Source: Loktanella sp. S4079 (GTDB lineage Bacteria; Pseudomonadota; Alphaproteobacteria; Rhodobacterales; Rhodobacteraceae). Taken from it: a stretch of 64,000 bases of DNA. The position numbers and the translations under genes are program-made. The notes under the pieces are model-generated. The model did no database searches and was not told where the DNA came from. It saw nothing but the letters and a program-made list of their open reading frames with translations. Below are positions 28,931 to 38,397 of this stretch, piece by piece (the stretch's first letter is position 1; each line of letters opens with the position of its first letter). The stretch is from the NCBI RefSeq assembly GCF_000967725.1, contig NZ_JXYE01000002.1:248001-312000 (forward strand), read 5' to 3'.

Positions 28931-30588
28931 AGGTTCAGCCTGAGATCGGTGATCTGCTCTGCAATGGAGTCAAAAATTGTGGACAGGTCTTGGTTCTGGG
29001 TTGAGTAGAAATGCGCAGGTGAACTTGCACAATCGTGCATTTGTTTCTGGCCTGACGTCGCTCGCGAGTAATCGATCGCGCCCTCTTCTGTGAGTGGCAA
29101 AGGGTTCGAAGTCATCGTGATAGTATAAACGATGATTCCTTCATCCTTTGCAGCAGAACAGATGTTCTGAAGTAACTGGTCTTGACGACCACCTGATGTT
29201 ATCGTTTCCACGTCATCGCTTGATCTTCTTGGCCATTGGCTCAATCGGTAAATCTCGCGCGCCTCATTGTACGCTGATTTCTTCATGTCGACCATATTGG
29301 TATTGTCTCCGTCGGTCATAAGAACAACGAATTTCAAAGCGGCCTCATCGTTCGTACCTTCGTAATTGCTGGGGCGGTGGCCTGCGAACGAAGAATGGAT
29401 TGGCAAATTTCCAACGATGTCACGCATAGACGGATCTAGCAGGGTGACACCCCATTTCATTCCCAGATGGATTGAAGTGCTTGCTCTAGGAGTTAAATTT
29501 GAGATTGCTGTTCTGATTTCGTCCGGCTGATCCGCGTGAACAATAATTTCTTCTGCCGATTCCATGGGGCACAGCATATAGTCGTCGTAACTGCTATAGT
29601 ACCTGTAAGTCCCGTCATTACGCCGTCTCCTCCACGTCGAATGGGGGTCGGCGTATGCTACATGGCGCAAGGGAGATGCGGCAGAATTGGTGAATGCTAC
29701 ATTGGAATACTCAGATTCGGGGAAAATCACACAGGTACTGGGGTTGGTAACTGTGCCCCACGCAGATCCGTATTGACCATTCTCATAGTAATTTCCGTTA
29801 CTATCATGTCCATACCAACCGGTCGCGCTGTCCACATCCACATGCAACTGGTCAAATAGCTGTCGACCTACGTTTACATGTGCAGAGTAGCTCACCAGTG
29901 ATAGCGATACGCGCGGGGAATAGGCCGCGATTTCAGCTTCACTTGCGTCAGTTCCTGGGGCTGCTCCGTTTGGTTCCAAAACCTTAGAAGCAAAATTGCG
30001 AGCTGCCGCCTGCAACTCATCCATACGGCTTGTTTCATACTGCGATGCATTGGTGTCCGAATCCAAGCGAAATCGCATTGATCCAGAAATATCCAACACC
30101 AAAGAAACCTCGGTATTGCCGTTGCCTTGAATCGCACTCGAGGCAGCCGGTACGGAGAGGTGGTCGATGCCCGCGAGCCTCAAGTAGAATGTGTTGATGT
30201 CAACTGCGGCTTCAACATACGCGCTGCTGTTTCCCCCGGCAACAAACACATGCGGCCCGTCCGTGATCGCATCCTCGTAGCCCGCCTTGCGGAAATAATC
30301 GATAGCGATCTCTTCTCGGCTAACAGCGTGTGCGGCGTCAGCGCCGCTTGGCTGCAAATTTGCTGCGGCCAATACGGCGCGATCTGCAACGCCTTGAAGC
30401 TCAGCGCGGCGCGACTCGAACCGCATAAAGTCAACAGCCATTCCGCCCACTAGTAGCATAACCATGAGCATGACGATCGTCATGATGAGAACCGATCCAT
30501 CTTCGTCATTTAGAAAACGACGTGTCATGCTTTCGCTCCACTGCGTTCTGAAGAGCGGGCGCGGTTTTACATTTTTCATCATTGGCAT
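28927..30588 (-). CDS. TadG-like protein with von Willebrand A domain
   Basis: A 553-residue protein. The N terminus is a TadE/G-like leader (NDEDGSVLIMTIVMLMVMLL) with a pilin-type membrane helix, and residues about 160-540 hold a VWA domain with MIDAS DISGSM and a distal VVLMTDGDNTN. TadG-type proteins sit at the envelope base of Flp pilus systems. The start ATG 30588 has GAGGA at good spacing. It is the first gene of the three-gene cluster. Confidence 0.83.
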   Translation of the reverse strand: MPMMKNVKPRPLFRTQWSESMTRRFLNDEDGSVLIMTIVMLMVMLLVGGMAVDFMRFESRRAELQGVADRAVLAAANLQPSGADAAHAVSREEIAIDYFRKAGYEDAITDGPHVFVAGGNSSAYVEAAVDINTFYLRLAGIDHLSVPAASSAIQGNGNTEVSLVLDISGSMRFRLDSDTNASQYETSRMDELQAAARNFASKVLEPNGAAPGTDASEAEIAAYSPRVSLSLVSYSAHVNVGRQLFDQLHVDVDSATGWYGHDSNGNYYENGQYGSAWGTVTNPSTCVIFPESEYSNVAFTNSAASPLRHVAYADPHSTWRRRRNDGTYRYYSSYDDYMLCPMESAEEIIVHADQPDEIRTAISNLTPRASTSIHLGMKWGVTLLDPSMRDIVGNLPIHSSFAGHRPSNYEGTNDEAALKFVVLMTDGDNTNMVDMKKSAYNEAREIYRLSQWPRRSSDDVETITSGGRQDQLLQNICSAAKDEGIIVYTITMTSNPLPLTEEGAIDYSRATSGQKQMHDCASSPAHFYSTQNQDLSTIFDSIAEQITDLRLNL

Positions 30589-30954
30589 GGTCTATCCTCG
30601 TGGCAATGCACCACGTATTTCATACGTCATTTCTACCGGGGTTCATAATCTGTTTGTGAATGTGCCTGTTCTCCGTGGCAAAAATAGGGCGCGATTTTTG
30701 TGGCTGTTGGAAACTCGGCTGAATGGGGTGCTCAATCATATAAATTTGAACTTATTGTTTCCCTTATTGTTGGTTTTGAGCTGTCAAATTTCGGCAGAAA
30801 ATCGCCATTTTGGCGAGTGAGCTTGGTGTAATTGTCGCATTAGGCGCGTTGCGGCGCTTGGCGGCTGATTCGTAATGCTCAAATTGGGCGACGGTAGGGA
30901 ATCAGGCGTGAAGAACGGATTGGCCTTTGCGCGGAAGTAGGTGATACTGTGCGC
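30589..30954. other. Gene-free interval between the Tad cluster and dnaG
   Basis: This 366-nt space lies between divergent genes and should hold the promoters of both the Tad cluster (minus) and dnaG (plus). I found no credible coding frame. The only clear structure is a short perfect hairpin CGCCA-TTT-TGGCG at about 30804-30816. I could not fix a promoter with confidence. Confidence 0.5.
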
Positions 30955-32922
30955 ATGAGTCTTCCTGCCGGTTTCCTTGATGAATTGCGTACGCGACTGT
31001 CCTTAGGGCAAGTCGTTGGTCGCAAGGTGATGTGGGACACCCGCAAGTCGAACCAAGGCAAGGGTGACCTCTGGGCGCCGTGCCCCTTCCATCAAGAGAA
31101 ATCCGCCAGTTTTCATGTCGATGACCGCAAGGGGTTTTACTACTGCTTTGGTTGCCATGTGAAGGGGGATGCGATTTCCTTTGTCCGCGAAACCGAGAAT
31201 GTGGATTTCATGGAGGCGGTTCGTATTCTAGCAACAGAAGCCGGAATGCCCTTACCAGAGCGGGACCCGCAGGCGCAGCAAAAGGCCGACTACCGGACAC
31301 AGTTGACCGATGTGATGGAGCAGGCTGTTCAGTTCCATCGGCTCCAGCTTCAGACAGGTGCAGCAGCGGCGGCGCGTGATTATCTTGCGCGCAGGGGCCT
31401 GTCTGTTGAGGCGCAAGACCGATGGGAAATCGGTTTTGCCCCGGCGCAAAATGGCGCGTTAGAGCAATTGCGTGCCAAGGGGGTCGATCAAAAACTGATC
31501 GTCGACGCGGGGCTTGCGGCCAAGAGCGACCGGAGCGATGGGTTCTATAACCGTTTTCGCGACCGAATTATGTTCCCGATCCGCGACGCCCGTGGCAGGG
31601 CGATTGGGTTTGGCGGCCGTGCGATGGATCCAAACCATCCGGCAAAATACTATAATTCGCCTGAAACGCAGCTGTTCGATAAAGGGCGGAGTCTGTTCAA
31701 TCACGGCCCGGCCCGTGAGGCTGCGGGCAAAGGGCAGACACTGATTGTCGCCGAAGGGTACATGGATGTTATCGCCCTGTCAGAGGCAGGGTTTGAAGCC
31801 ACTGTTGCCCCGCTTGGCACTGCGGTCACGGAAAACCAGTTGCAAATGCTGTGGCGTATCGCGCCCGAGCCCGTCATCGCGCTTGATGGTGACGCGGCAG
31901 GACTGCGCGCCGCGATGCGGGTGATTGATATCGCCTTGCCGCTCTTGCAGGCAGGGCAATCCTTGCGCTTTGTTCTGATGCCAGATGGGATGGATCCCGA
32001 TGATCTGATCAAATCCCAAGGCGCGGGCGCAATGCAAAAGCTGCTGGATCAAGCGATGCCAATGGTTCAACTGCTCTGGCAGCGCGAGACCGAAGGCAAG
32101 GTCTATGACAGCCCCGAAAGACGTGCCGCGCTGGATAAAGCCTTGCGCGAAAAGATTAAGCTCATCGCCGATCCGTCGATCCGGGAACACTATGGTGAGG
32201 CGCTCAAGGATATGCGCCGCGACTTGTTCCGGGGACGTAGGCCGTCGCAGAGGCAATCTGCCCAGCGACGCTGGACGCCGGGTAAGCAAGACGCATGGAA
32301 ACGCGAAATTAGTCCTGTTGCGACCAGTAAGAACTCGGCGCTTGGTACTGGCGCGGCCAAAGAAGAGTATCTGCGCGAAGCGGTGATTCTGGCTACTTTG
32401 ATTGCCAATCCGCAGGTTGCACTCGATTTCGAAGGCTCGTTGGAGCAGCTGCACTGCCGTGACCACACGCATGACGACATACATGCTTGTTTGCTGAGAA
32501 ACCTTGGCGCTGCCGATCTAAAGTCTGTGATTGTTGAAGAATTGGGCCACGTGGTACTTGAAAACCTTATGACCCAGAGCCATGTCGCTATTAGCCCAGC
32601 GGTGCGGCGCGCAGGGAATGATGAAATCGCCCGCATGTGTTTGGCAGAGGAGTTCGCAAAACTGAATGCGCGTCTGGGGCATGCTCGCGAGATCGAAGAC
32701 GCTGTTGAGGATTTGACCGGCGTTGCCGACGAAGGGGTGACTTGGCGCTTGGCACAGGCCTCGGCCGCACTAAATAACGCAGGGCGGGGGGATAACGATG
32801 ACAAGGCGGAATACGCCGTCCACAAGAATGGCGCACGACTGAAAAAGGACGAATTGAGCGCCTTGGATCAGCTTCTGGAACAAATCGGTTATGCCAAAGG
32901 GCAAGACACGTCAGATTCATAA
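30955..32922 (+). CDS. dnaG: DNA primase
   Basis: A 655-residue primase that makes RNA primers for replication. The CHC2 zinc ribbon reads CPFHQEK (C43, H46) and YYCFGCHVKGD (C64, C67). The RNA-polymerase core and TOPRIM domain follow (IVAEGYMDVIAL, ALDGDAAG, and a DD pair further on). The C-terminal helicase-binding domain covers the last 150 residues. The frame could begin at GTG 30949, but ATG 30955 gives MSLPAGFLDELR, the usual start. It precedes rpoD, as in macromolecular synthesis operons. Confidence 0.95.
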   Translation: MSLPAGFLDELRTRLSLGQVVGRKVMWDTRKSNQGKGDLWAPCPFHQEKSASFHVDDRKGFYYCFGCHVKGDAISFVRETENVDFMEAVRILATEAGMPLPERDPQAQQKADYRTQLTDVMEQAVQFHRLQLQTGAAAAARDYLARRGLSVEAQDRWEIGFAPAQNGALEQLRAKGVDQKLIVDAGLAAKSDRSDGFYNRFRDRIMFPIRDARGRAIGFGGRAMDPNHPAKYYNSPETQLFDKGRSLFNHGPAREAAGKGQTLIVAEGYMDVIALSEAGFEATVAPLGTAVTENQLQMLWRIAPEPVIALDGDAAGLRAAMRVIDIALPLLQAGQSLRFVLMPDGMDPDDLIKSQGAGAMQKLLDQAMPMVQLLWQRETEGKVYDSPERRAALDKALREKIKLIADPSIREHYGEALKDMRRDLFRGRRPSQRQSAQRRWTPGKQDAWKREISPVATSKNSALGTGAAKEEYLREAVILATLIANPQVALDFEGSLEQLHCRDHTHDDIHACLLRNLGAADLKSVIVEELGHVVLENLMTQSHVAISPAVRRAGNDEIARMCLAEEFAKLNARLGHAREIEDAVEDLTGVADEGVTWRLAQASAALNNAGRGDNDDKAEYAVHKNGARLKKDELSALDQLLEQIGYAKGQDTSDS

Positions 32923-32982
32923 TTGGCAACATACTTTGAAAACAAGGCGCGACCTGCTTGCGAATCATCGCGATGCAGGGTT

Positions 32983-33020
32983 GATTCGACGCTAACCGAA
33001 TCAGCCGAATCATTTCGGCT
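32983..33020 (+). promoter_or_regulatory. Two adjacent hairpins between dnaG and rpoD
   Basis: GATTCG (32983-32988) pairs with CGAATC (32997-33002) across an 8-nt loop. Immediately after, AGCCGAA (33003-33009) pairs perfectly with TTCGGCT (33014-33020) around TCAT. No T-run follows. The position between dnaG and rpoD matches where RNA processing separates the two messages in enterobacteria; a similar role here is inference. Confidence 0.45.
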
Positions 33021-33050
33021 TGGAAACGATGACTTTGAAAGGGCCCCTTG

Positions 33051-35027
33051 ATGGCTGCGAAAGACAACGACGATCGTAAGAACGCCGACCAAGACGGTGA
33101 TATCAGCCTTGATATGAGCCAAGCAGCGGTCAAAAAGATGATCGCTGATGCGCGCGAACGGGGTTACATCACTTACGATCAGTTGAACCAGGTTTTGCCG
33201 CCAGAGCAGGTATCCTCAGATCAAATCGAAGACGTGATGTCGATGTTGTCCGAAATGGGCATTCAGGTCACCGAAGAAGAGGAATCCGAAGAGACCGAAG
33301 AACCACAAGGCAGCACAGAGGTTGCGACAGTTGGCGGGTCTCGTGAGGTCGCTATCGGTGGTGCCGAGGCCGAAAAGCTAGATCGCACCGATGATCCCGT
33401 GCGCATGTACCTGCGCGAGATGGGCAGTGTCGAACTGCTGAGCCGTGAGGGCGAAATCGCCATTGCAAAGCGGATCGAGGCCGGGCGTAACACCATGATC
33501 CTCGGGCTTTGCGAGAGCCCGCTGACCTTCCAAGCGATTACCATCTGGCGCGACGAATTGCTGTCAGAAGACATTCTGCTGCGCGACGTTATTGATCTTG
33601 AGACCACATTTGGAAATCAAATGGGTGACGAGGAAGAAACCGTCGTTGCCGCACCTGTCGCCGGGACACCTGAAAAAGTGCAAAAGGCCCAAGAGCTGGA
33701 TGCCGACGGTAACCCCATCGCCAAAGACGACGAAGACGACGATGAAGATCAGGCCAACATGTCGCTGGCTGCAATGGAAGCGGCGCTCAAGCCGCGCGTG
33801 CTTGATACGCTTGAGGTGATCGCACGTGACTTTGCCACATTGTCAGACATGCAAGACGCGCGGATGTCTGCGACTCTAAACGAAGATTCTTCGTTCTCGG
33901 AAAAGCAGGAAAAGAAATATCAAAAGCTGCGTTCTGAAATCGTTGAGTTGGTGAACTCGCTTCACCTGCACAACAACCGGATCGAGGCGCTGATCGACCA
34001 ACTTTACGGGATCAACCGTCGTATCATGTCTATCGACAGTGCGATGGTGAAACTGGCTGACCAAGCCCGGATTAACCGTCGCGAATTTATTGACGCCTAC
34101 CGTGGTCGCGAACTCGATCCCAACTGGCTGGATGAAATGTCCGAAAAATCCGGTCGTGGTTGGCAGATGCTGATCGAACGCTCAACTGATAAAATCGAAG
34201 AGTTGCGCGGCGATATGGCCCAAGTCGGCCAGTATGTTGGTGTCGACATCACCGAATTCCGCCGCATCGTGCAGCAGGTTCAAAAGGGTGAGAAAGAGGC
34301 GCGTCAGGCCAAGAAAGAAATGGTCGAAGCCAACCTGCGTCTCGTGATTTCGATCGCCAAGAAATATACAAACCGTGGCCTGCAGTTCCTTGATCTGATC
34401 CAAGAAGGTAACATTGGCCTGATGAAGGCGGTCGATAAGTTCGAATACCGCCGCGGTTATAAATTCTCGACCTATGCGACTTGGTGGATCCGTCAGGCGA
34501 TCACGCGTTCAATCGCGGATCAGGCGCGCACCATCCGTATCCCAGTGCATATGATCGAAACGATCAACAAGCTGGTTCGGACAGGTCGCCAGATGCTGCA
34601 CGAAATTGGCCGCGAACCGACGCCAGAGGAACTCGCAGAAAAGCTGCAAATGCCTTTGGAAAAAGTTCGCAAGGTCATGAAAATCGCGAAAGAGCCGATC
34701 TCACTCGAAACGCCAATCGGCGACGAGGAAGATTCACAGCTTGGCGATTTCATCGAAGACAAAAACGCGATCCTGCCGCTGGATTCTGCCATTCAGGAAA
34801 ACCTGAAGGAAACCACGACACGGGTGCTGGCGTCACTGACCCCACGCGAAGAACGTGTCCTGCGCATGCGCTTTGGTATCGGTATGAACACCGACCACAC
34901 CCTCGAAGAAGTCGGCCAACAGTTCAGCGTGACACGCGAACGTATCCGGCAGATCGAAGCAAAAGCGCTGCGTAAGCTGAAACACCCAAGTCGAAGCCGG
35001 AAGCTACGGAGCTTCTTGGATCAGTAG
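33051..35027 (+). CDS. rpoD: RNA polymerase sigma factor RpoD (sigma-70)
   Basis: The 658-residue primary sigma factor. Region 1.1 spans residues 15-80, followed by an acidic linker. Region 1.2 is at [19 protein letters not shown], and there is a long non-conserved segment with an acidic stretch. Region 2 ([20 protein letters not shown], then [17 protein letters not shown] for -10 recognition), region 3 and region 4 ([18 protein letters not shown]) follow. The frame could start at the TTG at 33048, but ATG 33051 is the real start. A terminator follows at 35036. Confidence 0.97.
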   Translation: MAAKDNDDRKNADQDGDISLDMSQAAVKKMIADARERGYITYDQLNQVLPPEQVSSDQIEDVMSMLSEMGIQVTEEEESEETEEPQGSTEVATVGGSREVAIGGAEAEKLDRTDDPVRMYLREMGSVELLSREGEIAIAKRIEAGRNTMILGLCESPLTFQAITIWRDELLSEDILLRDVIDLETTFGNQMGDEEETVVAAPVAGTPEKVQKAQELDADGNPIAKDDEDDDEDQANMSLAAMEAALKPRVLDTLEVIARDFATLSDMQDARMSATLNEDSSFSEKQEKKYQKLRSEIVELVNSLHLHNNRIEALIDQLYGINRRIMSIDSAMVKLADQARINRREFIDAYRGRELDPNWLDEMSEKSGRGWQMLIERSTDKIEELRGDMAQVGQYVGVDITEFRRIVQQVQKGEKEARQAKKEMVEANLRLVISIAKKYTNRGLQFLDLIQEGNIGLMKAVDKFEYRRGYKFSTYATWWIRQAITRSIADQARTIRIPVHMIETINKLVRTGRQMLHEIGREPTPEELAEKLQMPLEKVRKVMKIAKEPISLETPIGDEEDSQLGDFIEDKNAILPLDSAIQENLKETTTRVLASLTPREERVLRMRFGIGMNTDHTLEEVGQQFSVTRERIRQIEAKALRKLKHPSRSRKLRSFLDQ

Positions 35028-35035
35028 TAGAAAAG

Positions 35036-35064
35036 ACGCCTCCGGAAACGGGGGCGTTTTGTTT
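35036..35064 (+). terminator. Intrinsic terminator of rpoD
   Basis: ACGCCTCCG-GAAA-CGGGGGCGT forms a 9-bp stem with one G-U pair and a GAAA tetraloop, followed by a T-rich tail. It starts 9 nt after the rpoD stop. Confidence 0.88.
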
Positions 35065-35091
35065 GACAGCATTGCGGGGTTAAAGTGACGC

Positions 35092-35826
35092 GTGTTTTCT
35101 GATGACTTTGTGAACTTTCTAAATGCAACATTCACCTTTTTGGGTGACTGGGGCTTGTTGTTGTTGATCGTATTGTCTCTTCTTATTGCTGGCACCGAAA
35201 AATATGATTTTTGGCAGGTCAAAAACCAAGAGAAACGCCAGACTGAGTGGCGAAGTCATTCGAAATATGACGAGCCTGTACAGGACGTGATACGACGGCG
35301 TTCTAAAGAAATGTATCGTCCTACTGAACAAGTCGACGTTGCGCCGTATGATGTAGTTTACGATTTTGCTCGGACGTGGAAAACTCGTATTGAAGCAGTC
35401 CCCGAATGCTTTGTACTGGAAAACTCCATCCTGAAACTACACTATTTCGAACAGTGTTTCTGTGATGGAGGTAAAGGTTATTCCCATTTTTGGAGACACA
35501 TTGATTTTTACAGTTTGTCTGAAAGCTACGTAGACGTATTTAGGTTGGTGGGACTGCCTGAGATTGCGAACACCTTAAAAAGAGATGCGGAGTATCAGCA
35601 TTCAAAACGAAGAATTTACCAAAGTATATTGCTCACGGGTGCTACCGAAGAAGAAGCGGAGAACGATCCACGAATGTTTCAAGGTGATGAGTTTTCGAAC
35701 CTTTACCGCGAGAATTGCGAAAATCAGATTATTAAAGAAGCCATCAATAGCCACCTACTAAAGTCTTATTCTTCGGGGCAGCATGTTGGTTCAAGTTTAG
35801 CATGCCACCCTGACACGGAGCACTGA
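35092..35826 (+). CDS. Orphan hypothetical protein with N-terminal membrane anchor
   Basis: A 244-residue protein starting at GTG 35092. Residues about 14-33 are a hydrophobic anchor (FLGDWGLLLLIVLSLLIAG). The rest is soluble, charged and aromatic. Around residues 116-165 it recalls the DMP19/DUF4375 family (EQCFCDGGKGYSHFWRH, then a VGLPEIANTLKRD segment), which is a weak match made by eye. Codon use is clearly more A/T-rich than in rpoD before it and the nitroreductase after it, which suggests recent transfer. Confidence 0.6.
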   Translation: MFSDDFVNFLNATFTFLGDWGLLLLIVLSLLIAGTEKYDFWQVKNQEKRQTEWRSHSKYDEPVQDVIRRRSKEMYRPTEQVDVAPYDVVYDFARTWKTRIEAVPECFVLENSILKLHYFEQCFCDGGKGYSHFWRHIDFYSLSESYVDVFRLVGLPEIANTLKRDAEYQHSKRRIYQSILLTGATEEEAENDPRMFQGDEFSNLYRENCENQIIKEAINSHLLKSYSSGQHVGSSLACHPDTEH

Positions 35827-35877
35827 AATTTCGAACGCACTTGTAGTTCAGGTTCAAAATTACATATCCAGCCTAGT

Positions 35878-36567
35878 TCAGTAAAATCGCGCAATCTTAT
35901 CCATTGGCTTTTTATACTTCGCTATCTCCGGCACTGTCGCTGTTTTTGCGGCGTGGCCGACGGTGAGGATCATTACCGGCTTTTCTGAATCTGGTCGGTC
36001 CAACGCCGCGTTCAGGAATTTCATCGGGTTTGGTGTATGCGTCAGGCAGGACAGCCCCGCGTTATGCAGCGCGGCGATCAGGAAACCGGTCGCGATGCCG
36101 ACGCTTTCAGGGACGTAGTAGTTTTTGTAGCGCGTCCCGTCGTCGAACTCTCCCCACCGTTGGGCAAAGATCACAATGTGCCAAGGCGCGGTGGTCAGGT
36201 GTGGTTTGTCTGCGTTCGTGCCAATCGGTTCAAGCGCCTTGATCCATTCATCACTGGCCCCGCCATCGTAGAATTTGCGCTCTTCTTCTTCAGCTTCTGC
36301 CCTGATGCGTGCCTTAAGCGCCGGGTCAGACACAGCCGCAAAGAACCATGGTTGATGGTTCGCGCCAGAAGGGGCGCTGCCCGCAGTCATGATACAGTTT
36401 TCGATGATGACGCGCGGCACCGGTCGGTCGGAAAAGTCGCGGATCGAATGGCGTGTGGCCATAAATTCCCGAAATGCAGTGGCCTTGGCTTTGGCTTCGG
36501 TGTCCGTGATGTTCGGGCGATCGGGCAGGGGGACTGCTGTGTAGGTCATCTTTTCTTTTGCGAACAT
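35878..36567 (-). CDS. Nitroreductase family protein
   Basis: A 229-residue FMN-dependent oxidoreductase of the nitroreductase superfamily. The FMN-phosphate motif is RHSIRDFSDRPVP, with SAPSGANHQPW and GFLIAALHNAGL also conserved. The sequence is closest in pattern to the iodotyrosine-deiodinase-like or general nitroreductase branch; the substrate is unknown. ATG 36567 has GAGGA upstream, while an earlier in-frame start lacks support. Confidence 0.87.
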   Translation of the reverse strand: MFAKEKMTYTAVPLPDRPNITDTEAKAKATAFREFMATRHSIRDFSDRPVPRVIIENCIMTAGSAPSGANHQPWFFAAVSDPALKARIRAEAEEEERKFYDGGASDEWIKALEPIGTNADKPHLTTAPWHIVIFAQRWGEFDDGTRYKNYYVPESVGIATGFLIAALHNAGLSCLTHTPNPMKFLNAALDRPDSEKPVMILTVGHAAKTATVPEIAKYKKPMDKIARFY

Positions 36568-36669
36568 CGCGGGTTCCTCACCTGTTTTGGCAAAGCTAAC
36601 CAGCAAAGGAACCCTGTTGGCAAGGGGGCGGCACCAAGTGACCCCACCGGGACCGCTTGGCGCAAGGCG

Positions 36670-37527
36670 TTAGGAATTGAGCGCGGCGCGCACGGTGTCC
36701 GCGATGGATGTGGTCGGGCGACCAATAATGCGCGAGAGTGTTTTGCTGTCGTCGAACAATGCGCCCTTAGCCGCTTGTGCGTCGCTGTCAGCCAACACCT
36801 GAGCAAACCCTTCGGGAAGGCCCGCATCAATCAGCGCGGCTGTAAACGCCTGCTGTGGCATGTCCGTATAGTCAATGGCTGTACCTGTGAGATCGGTGAT
36901 CACTTTGGCGTATTCGGCGAGGGTGAAGCCGGTGTCACCCGCGAGTTCGAGGGTTTCTCCATCATATCCACCCTCTAAGACCACCGCGGCGGCGCTCGCA
37001 TAGTCATCACGGCTGGCGGTCGAGAACTTACCTTCAGCGGCTGCTCCAAAGTGCTGACCAAGTTGAATATCTTGCTGCAAGGTCATCGTTAGGTTCTCTG
37101 AATACCAGCCATTGCGCAAAACGGTGCGTTTAATACCGCTCTGCGCGAGCGCCTCTTCGGTGTATTTATGTTCGGCAGCGAGCGCCATTGCGCTATCCTG
37201 GGCGTTCAAGATCGAGGTATAGGCGACAAAATCAACACCCGCGTCTGACGCGGCGGTGATCACGTTACCATGTTGGCGGGGGCGTTCGCCGACTGCGCTG
37301 GATGAAATCAACAAAAGGCGGTCGATTCCGTCAAATGCCGTGCGCAGGCTATCGATGTCATCATAATCGGCGCGGCGTGTTTCGATACCCTTGGCGGCGA
37401 ATGCTTTGGCCGCATCGTCCGATCTAACGAGGGCGACGATTGACTCTTTGGCAACGCGATCTGACAGGTGATCGACGACTAATTGTCCTAACTGTCCAGA
37501 TGCGCCAGTAACCATATAAGTTGTCAT
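36670..37527 (-). CDS. qorB: NAD(P)H:quinone oxidoreductase, QorB/YtfG-like (NmrA-type SDR)
   Basis: A 285-residue atypical SDR with the N-terminal Rossmann motif VTGASGQLGQLV and an NADP-type Arg (VRSDDAAKAF). The SSS stretch and the NGWYSENL motif match QOR2/YtfG quinone reductases, which relieve quinone and electrophile stress by two-electron reduction. It is divergent from an HxlR-type regulator, the arrangement seen for qor2-qorR in other bacteria. Confidence 0.85.
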   Translation of the reverse strand: MTTYMVTGASGQLGQLVVDHLSDRVAKESIVALVRSDDAAKAFAAKGIETRRADYDDIDSLRTAFDGIDRLLLISSSAVGERPRQHGNVITAASDAGVDFVAYTSILNAQDSAMALAAEHKYTEEALAQSGIKRTVLRNGWYSENLTMTLQQDIQLGQHFGAAAEGKFSTASRDDYASAAAVVLEGGYDGETLELAGDTGFTLAEYAKVITDLTGTAIDYTDMPQQAFTAALIDAGLPEGFAQVLADSDAQAAKGALFDDSKTLSRIIGRPTTSIADTVRAALNS

Positions 37528-37558
37528 GTTCTTTTCCTTTTGGTTTCGAATCGAATAT

Positions 37559-37577
37559 AGGTCTCAGATAGAGACCT
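37559..37577. promoter_or_regulatory. Perfect inverted repeat between qorB and qorR (candidate QorR operator)
   Basis: AGGTCTC-AGATA-GAGACCT has perfect 7-bp arms around a 5-nt spacer and lies in the 108-nt space between the divergent genes, 32 nt from qorB and 58 nt from the regulator start. HxlR/DUF24 dimers bind such dyads. It is the only strong dyad in this interval. Confidence 0.6.
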
Positions 37578-37635
37578 TTGATGAACTCCGTAAGGAGGCA
37601 GGTTTTTGTGAAAAGGTTACACAGAGGGAACCATC

Positions 37636-38025
37636 ATGCGTGATCTGAATGCTGACAGGTTGGAACACTGGCAGGCACAGGGTTTTGATCTAAACAACTG
37701 TCCGGTGCGCGTGGTTCTTGATCACGTGGCCGCAAAATGGACGACGCTTATATTGCTCGAGCTATGCAAAGGCCCGCAGAGATTTAACGCCATAGGTCGG
37801 GCATTGCCGGATATTTCGAAGCGGATGTTAACCCAATCACTACGTGATCTAGAGCGTGACGGCATGGTGAACCGGCGTGTTTTTGATACCAAACCGCCAA
37901 GCGTTGAATACAGTCTGACCGATATGGGGCGATCATTTTTGGTTCCTCTTGAGCAGCTTATCGACTGGGCCGATGATCACATCAGTGCAATTCAAGAGGC
38001 ACGTGAAAAATTTGATCACGGATAG
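37636..38025 (+). CDS. HxlR (DUF24) family redox regulator, QorR-like
   Basis: A 129-residue winged-helix regulator. A Cys near the N terminus (NNCPVRVVLDHVAAKWTTLI) is the position used as a quinone/oxidant sensor by QorR, YodB and HypR. The winged-helix core RFNAIGRALPDISKRMLTQS follows. It is transcribed away from qorB, consistent with a local repressor that lets qorB be induced by quinones. Sensing is inferred from the family. Confidence 0.82.
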   Translation: MRDLNADRLEHWQAQGFDLNNCPVRVVLDHVAAKWTTLILLELCKGPQRFNAIGRALPDISKRMLTQSLRDLERDGMVNRRVFDTKPPSVEYSLTDMGRSFLVPLEQLIDWADDHISAIQEAREKFDHG

Positions 38026-38115
38026 CTGTGCAGCTACGCGCAACCCAGAGGCCGTTTGTGCAGATTGAACGGAAGGGCGGCGTGCTTACCTCGAAGTCAG
38101 AGAGGGGATTGTCCG

Positions 38116-38349
38116 ATGCGTCATCAAGCTGTCACACCGCTAACCGTTACATTTGCTGTCTTACTCGCGTCTTCGCTGCATGGATATGCGGTAGAGCCTG
38201 CGCCGCATATGTTGTCAGAGCTGGAAAGCGACGCTTTGCTAGATCATCAGGCGGAACAGACTGCCGAGGTTTGCGAGATGGAAATTCTGCCGGATCCCAG
38301 CAGTGCCGATGCGATCCCTTCGGGCGAATGTCACGCGGTTGGTTTCTAG
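38116..38349 (+). CDS. Small secreted hypothetical protein
   Basis: A 77-residue protein with a signal peptide (MRHQAVTPLTVTFAVLLASS, cleavage near residue 25-27). The mature part has two cysteines about 23 residues apart (EVCEMEIL and SGECHAVG) and may form one disulfide. The frame is open upstream from 38056, but ATG 38116, preceded by AGAGGGG, places the signal correctly. No family recognised. Confidence 0.55.
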   Translation: MRHQAVTPLTVTFAVLLASSLHGYAVEPAPHMLSELESDALLDHQAEQTAEVCEMEILPDPSSADAIPSGECHAVGF

Positions 38350-38397
38350 CGCAAAGCTGACTTGCACGTGCTCGAGATTGGTCGCACATTGCGCCTT

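Noticed and set aside
31780..32484. Minus-strand frame of 234 codons inside dnaG
   Set aside because: Antisense to conserved primase sequence with no recognisable protein features.
36037..36978. Plus-strand frame of 313 codons antisense to the nitroreductase and qorB
   Set aside because: Spans two real minus-strand genes and their intergenic gap; composition is that of an antisense shadow.
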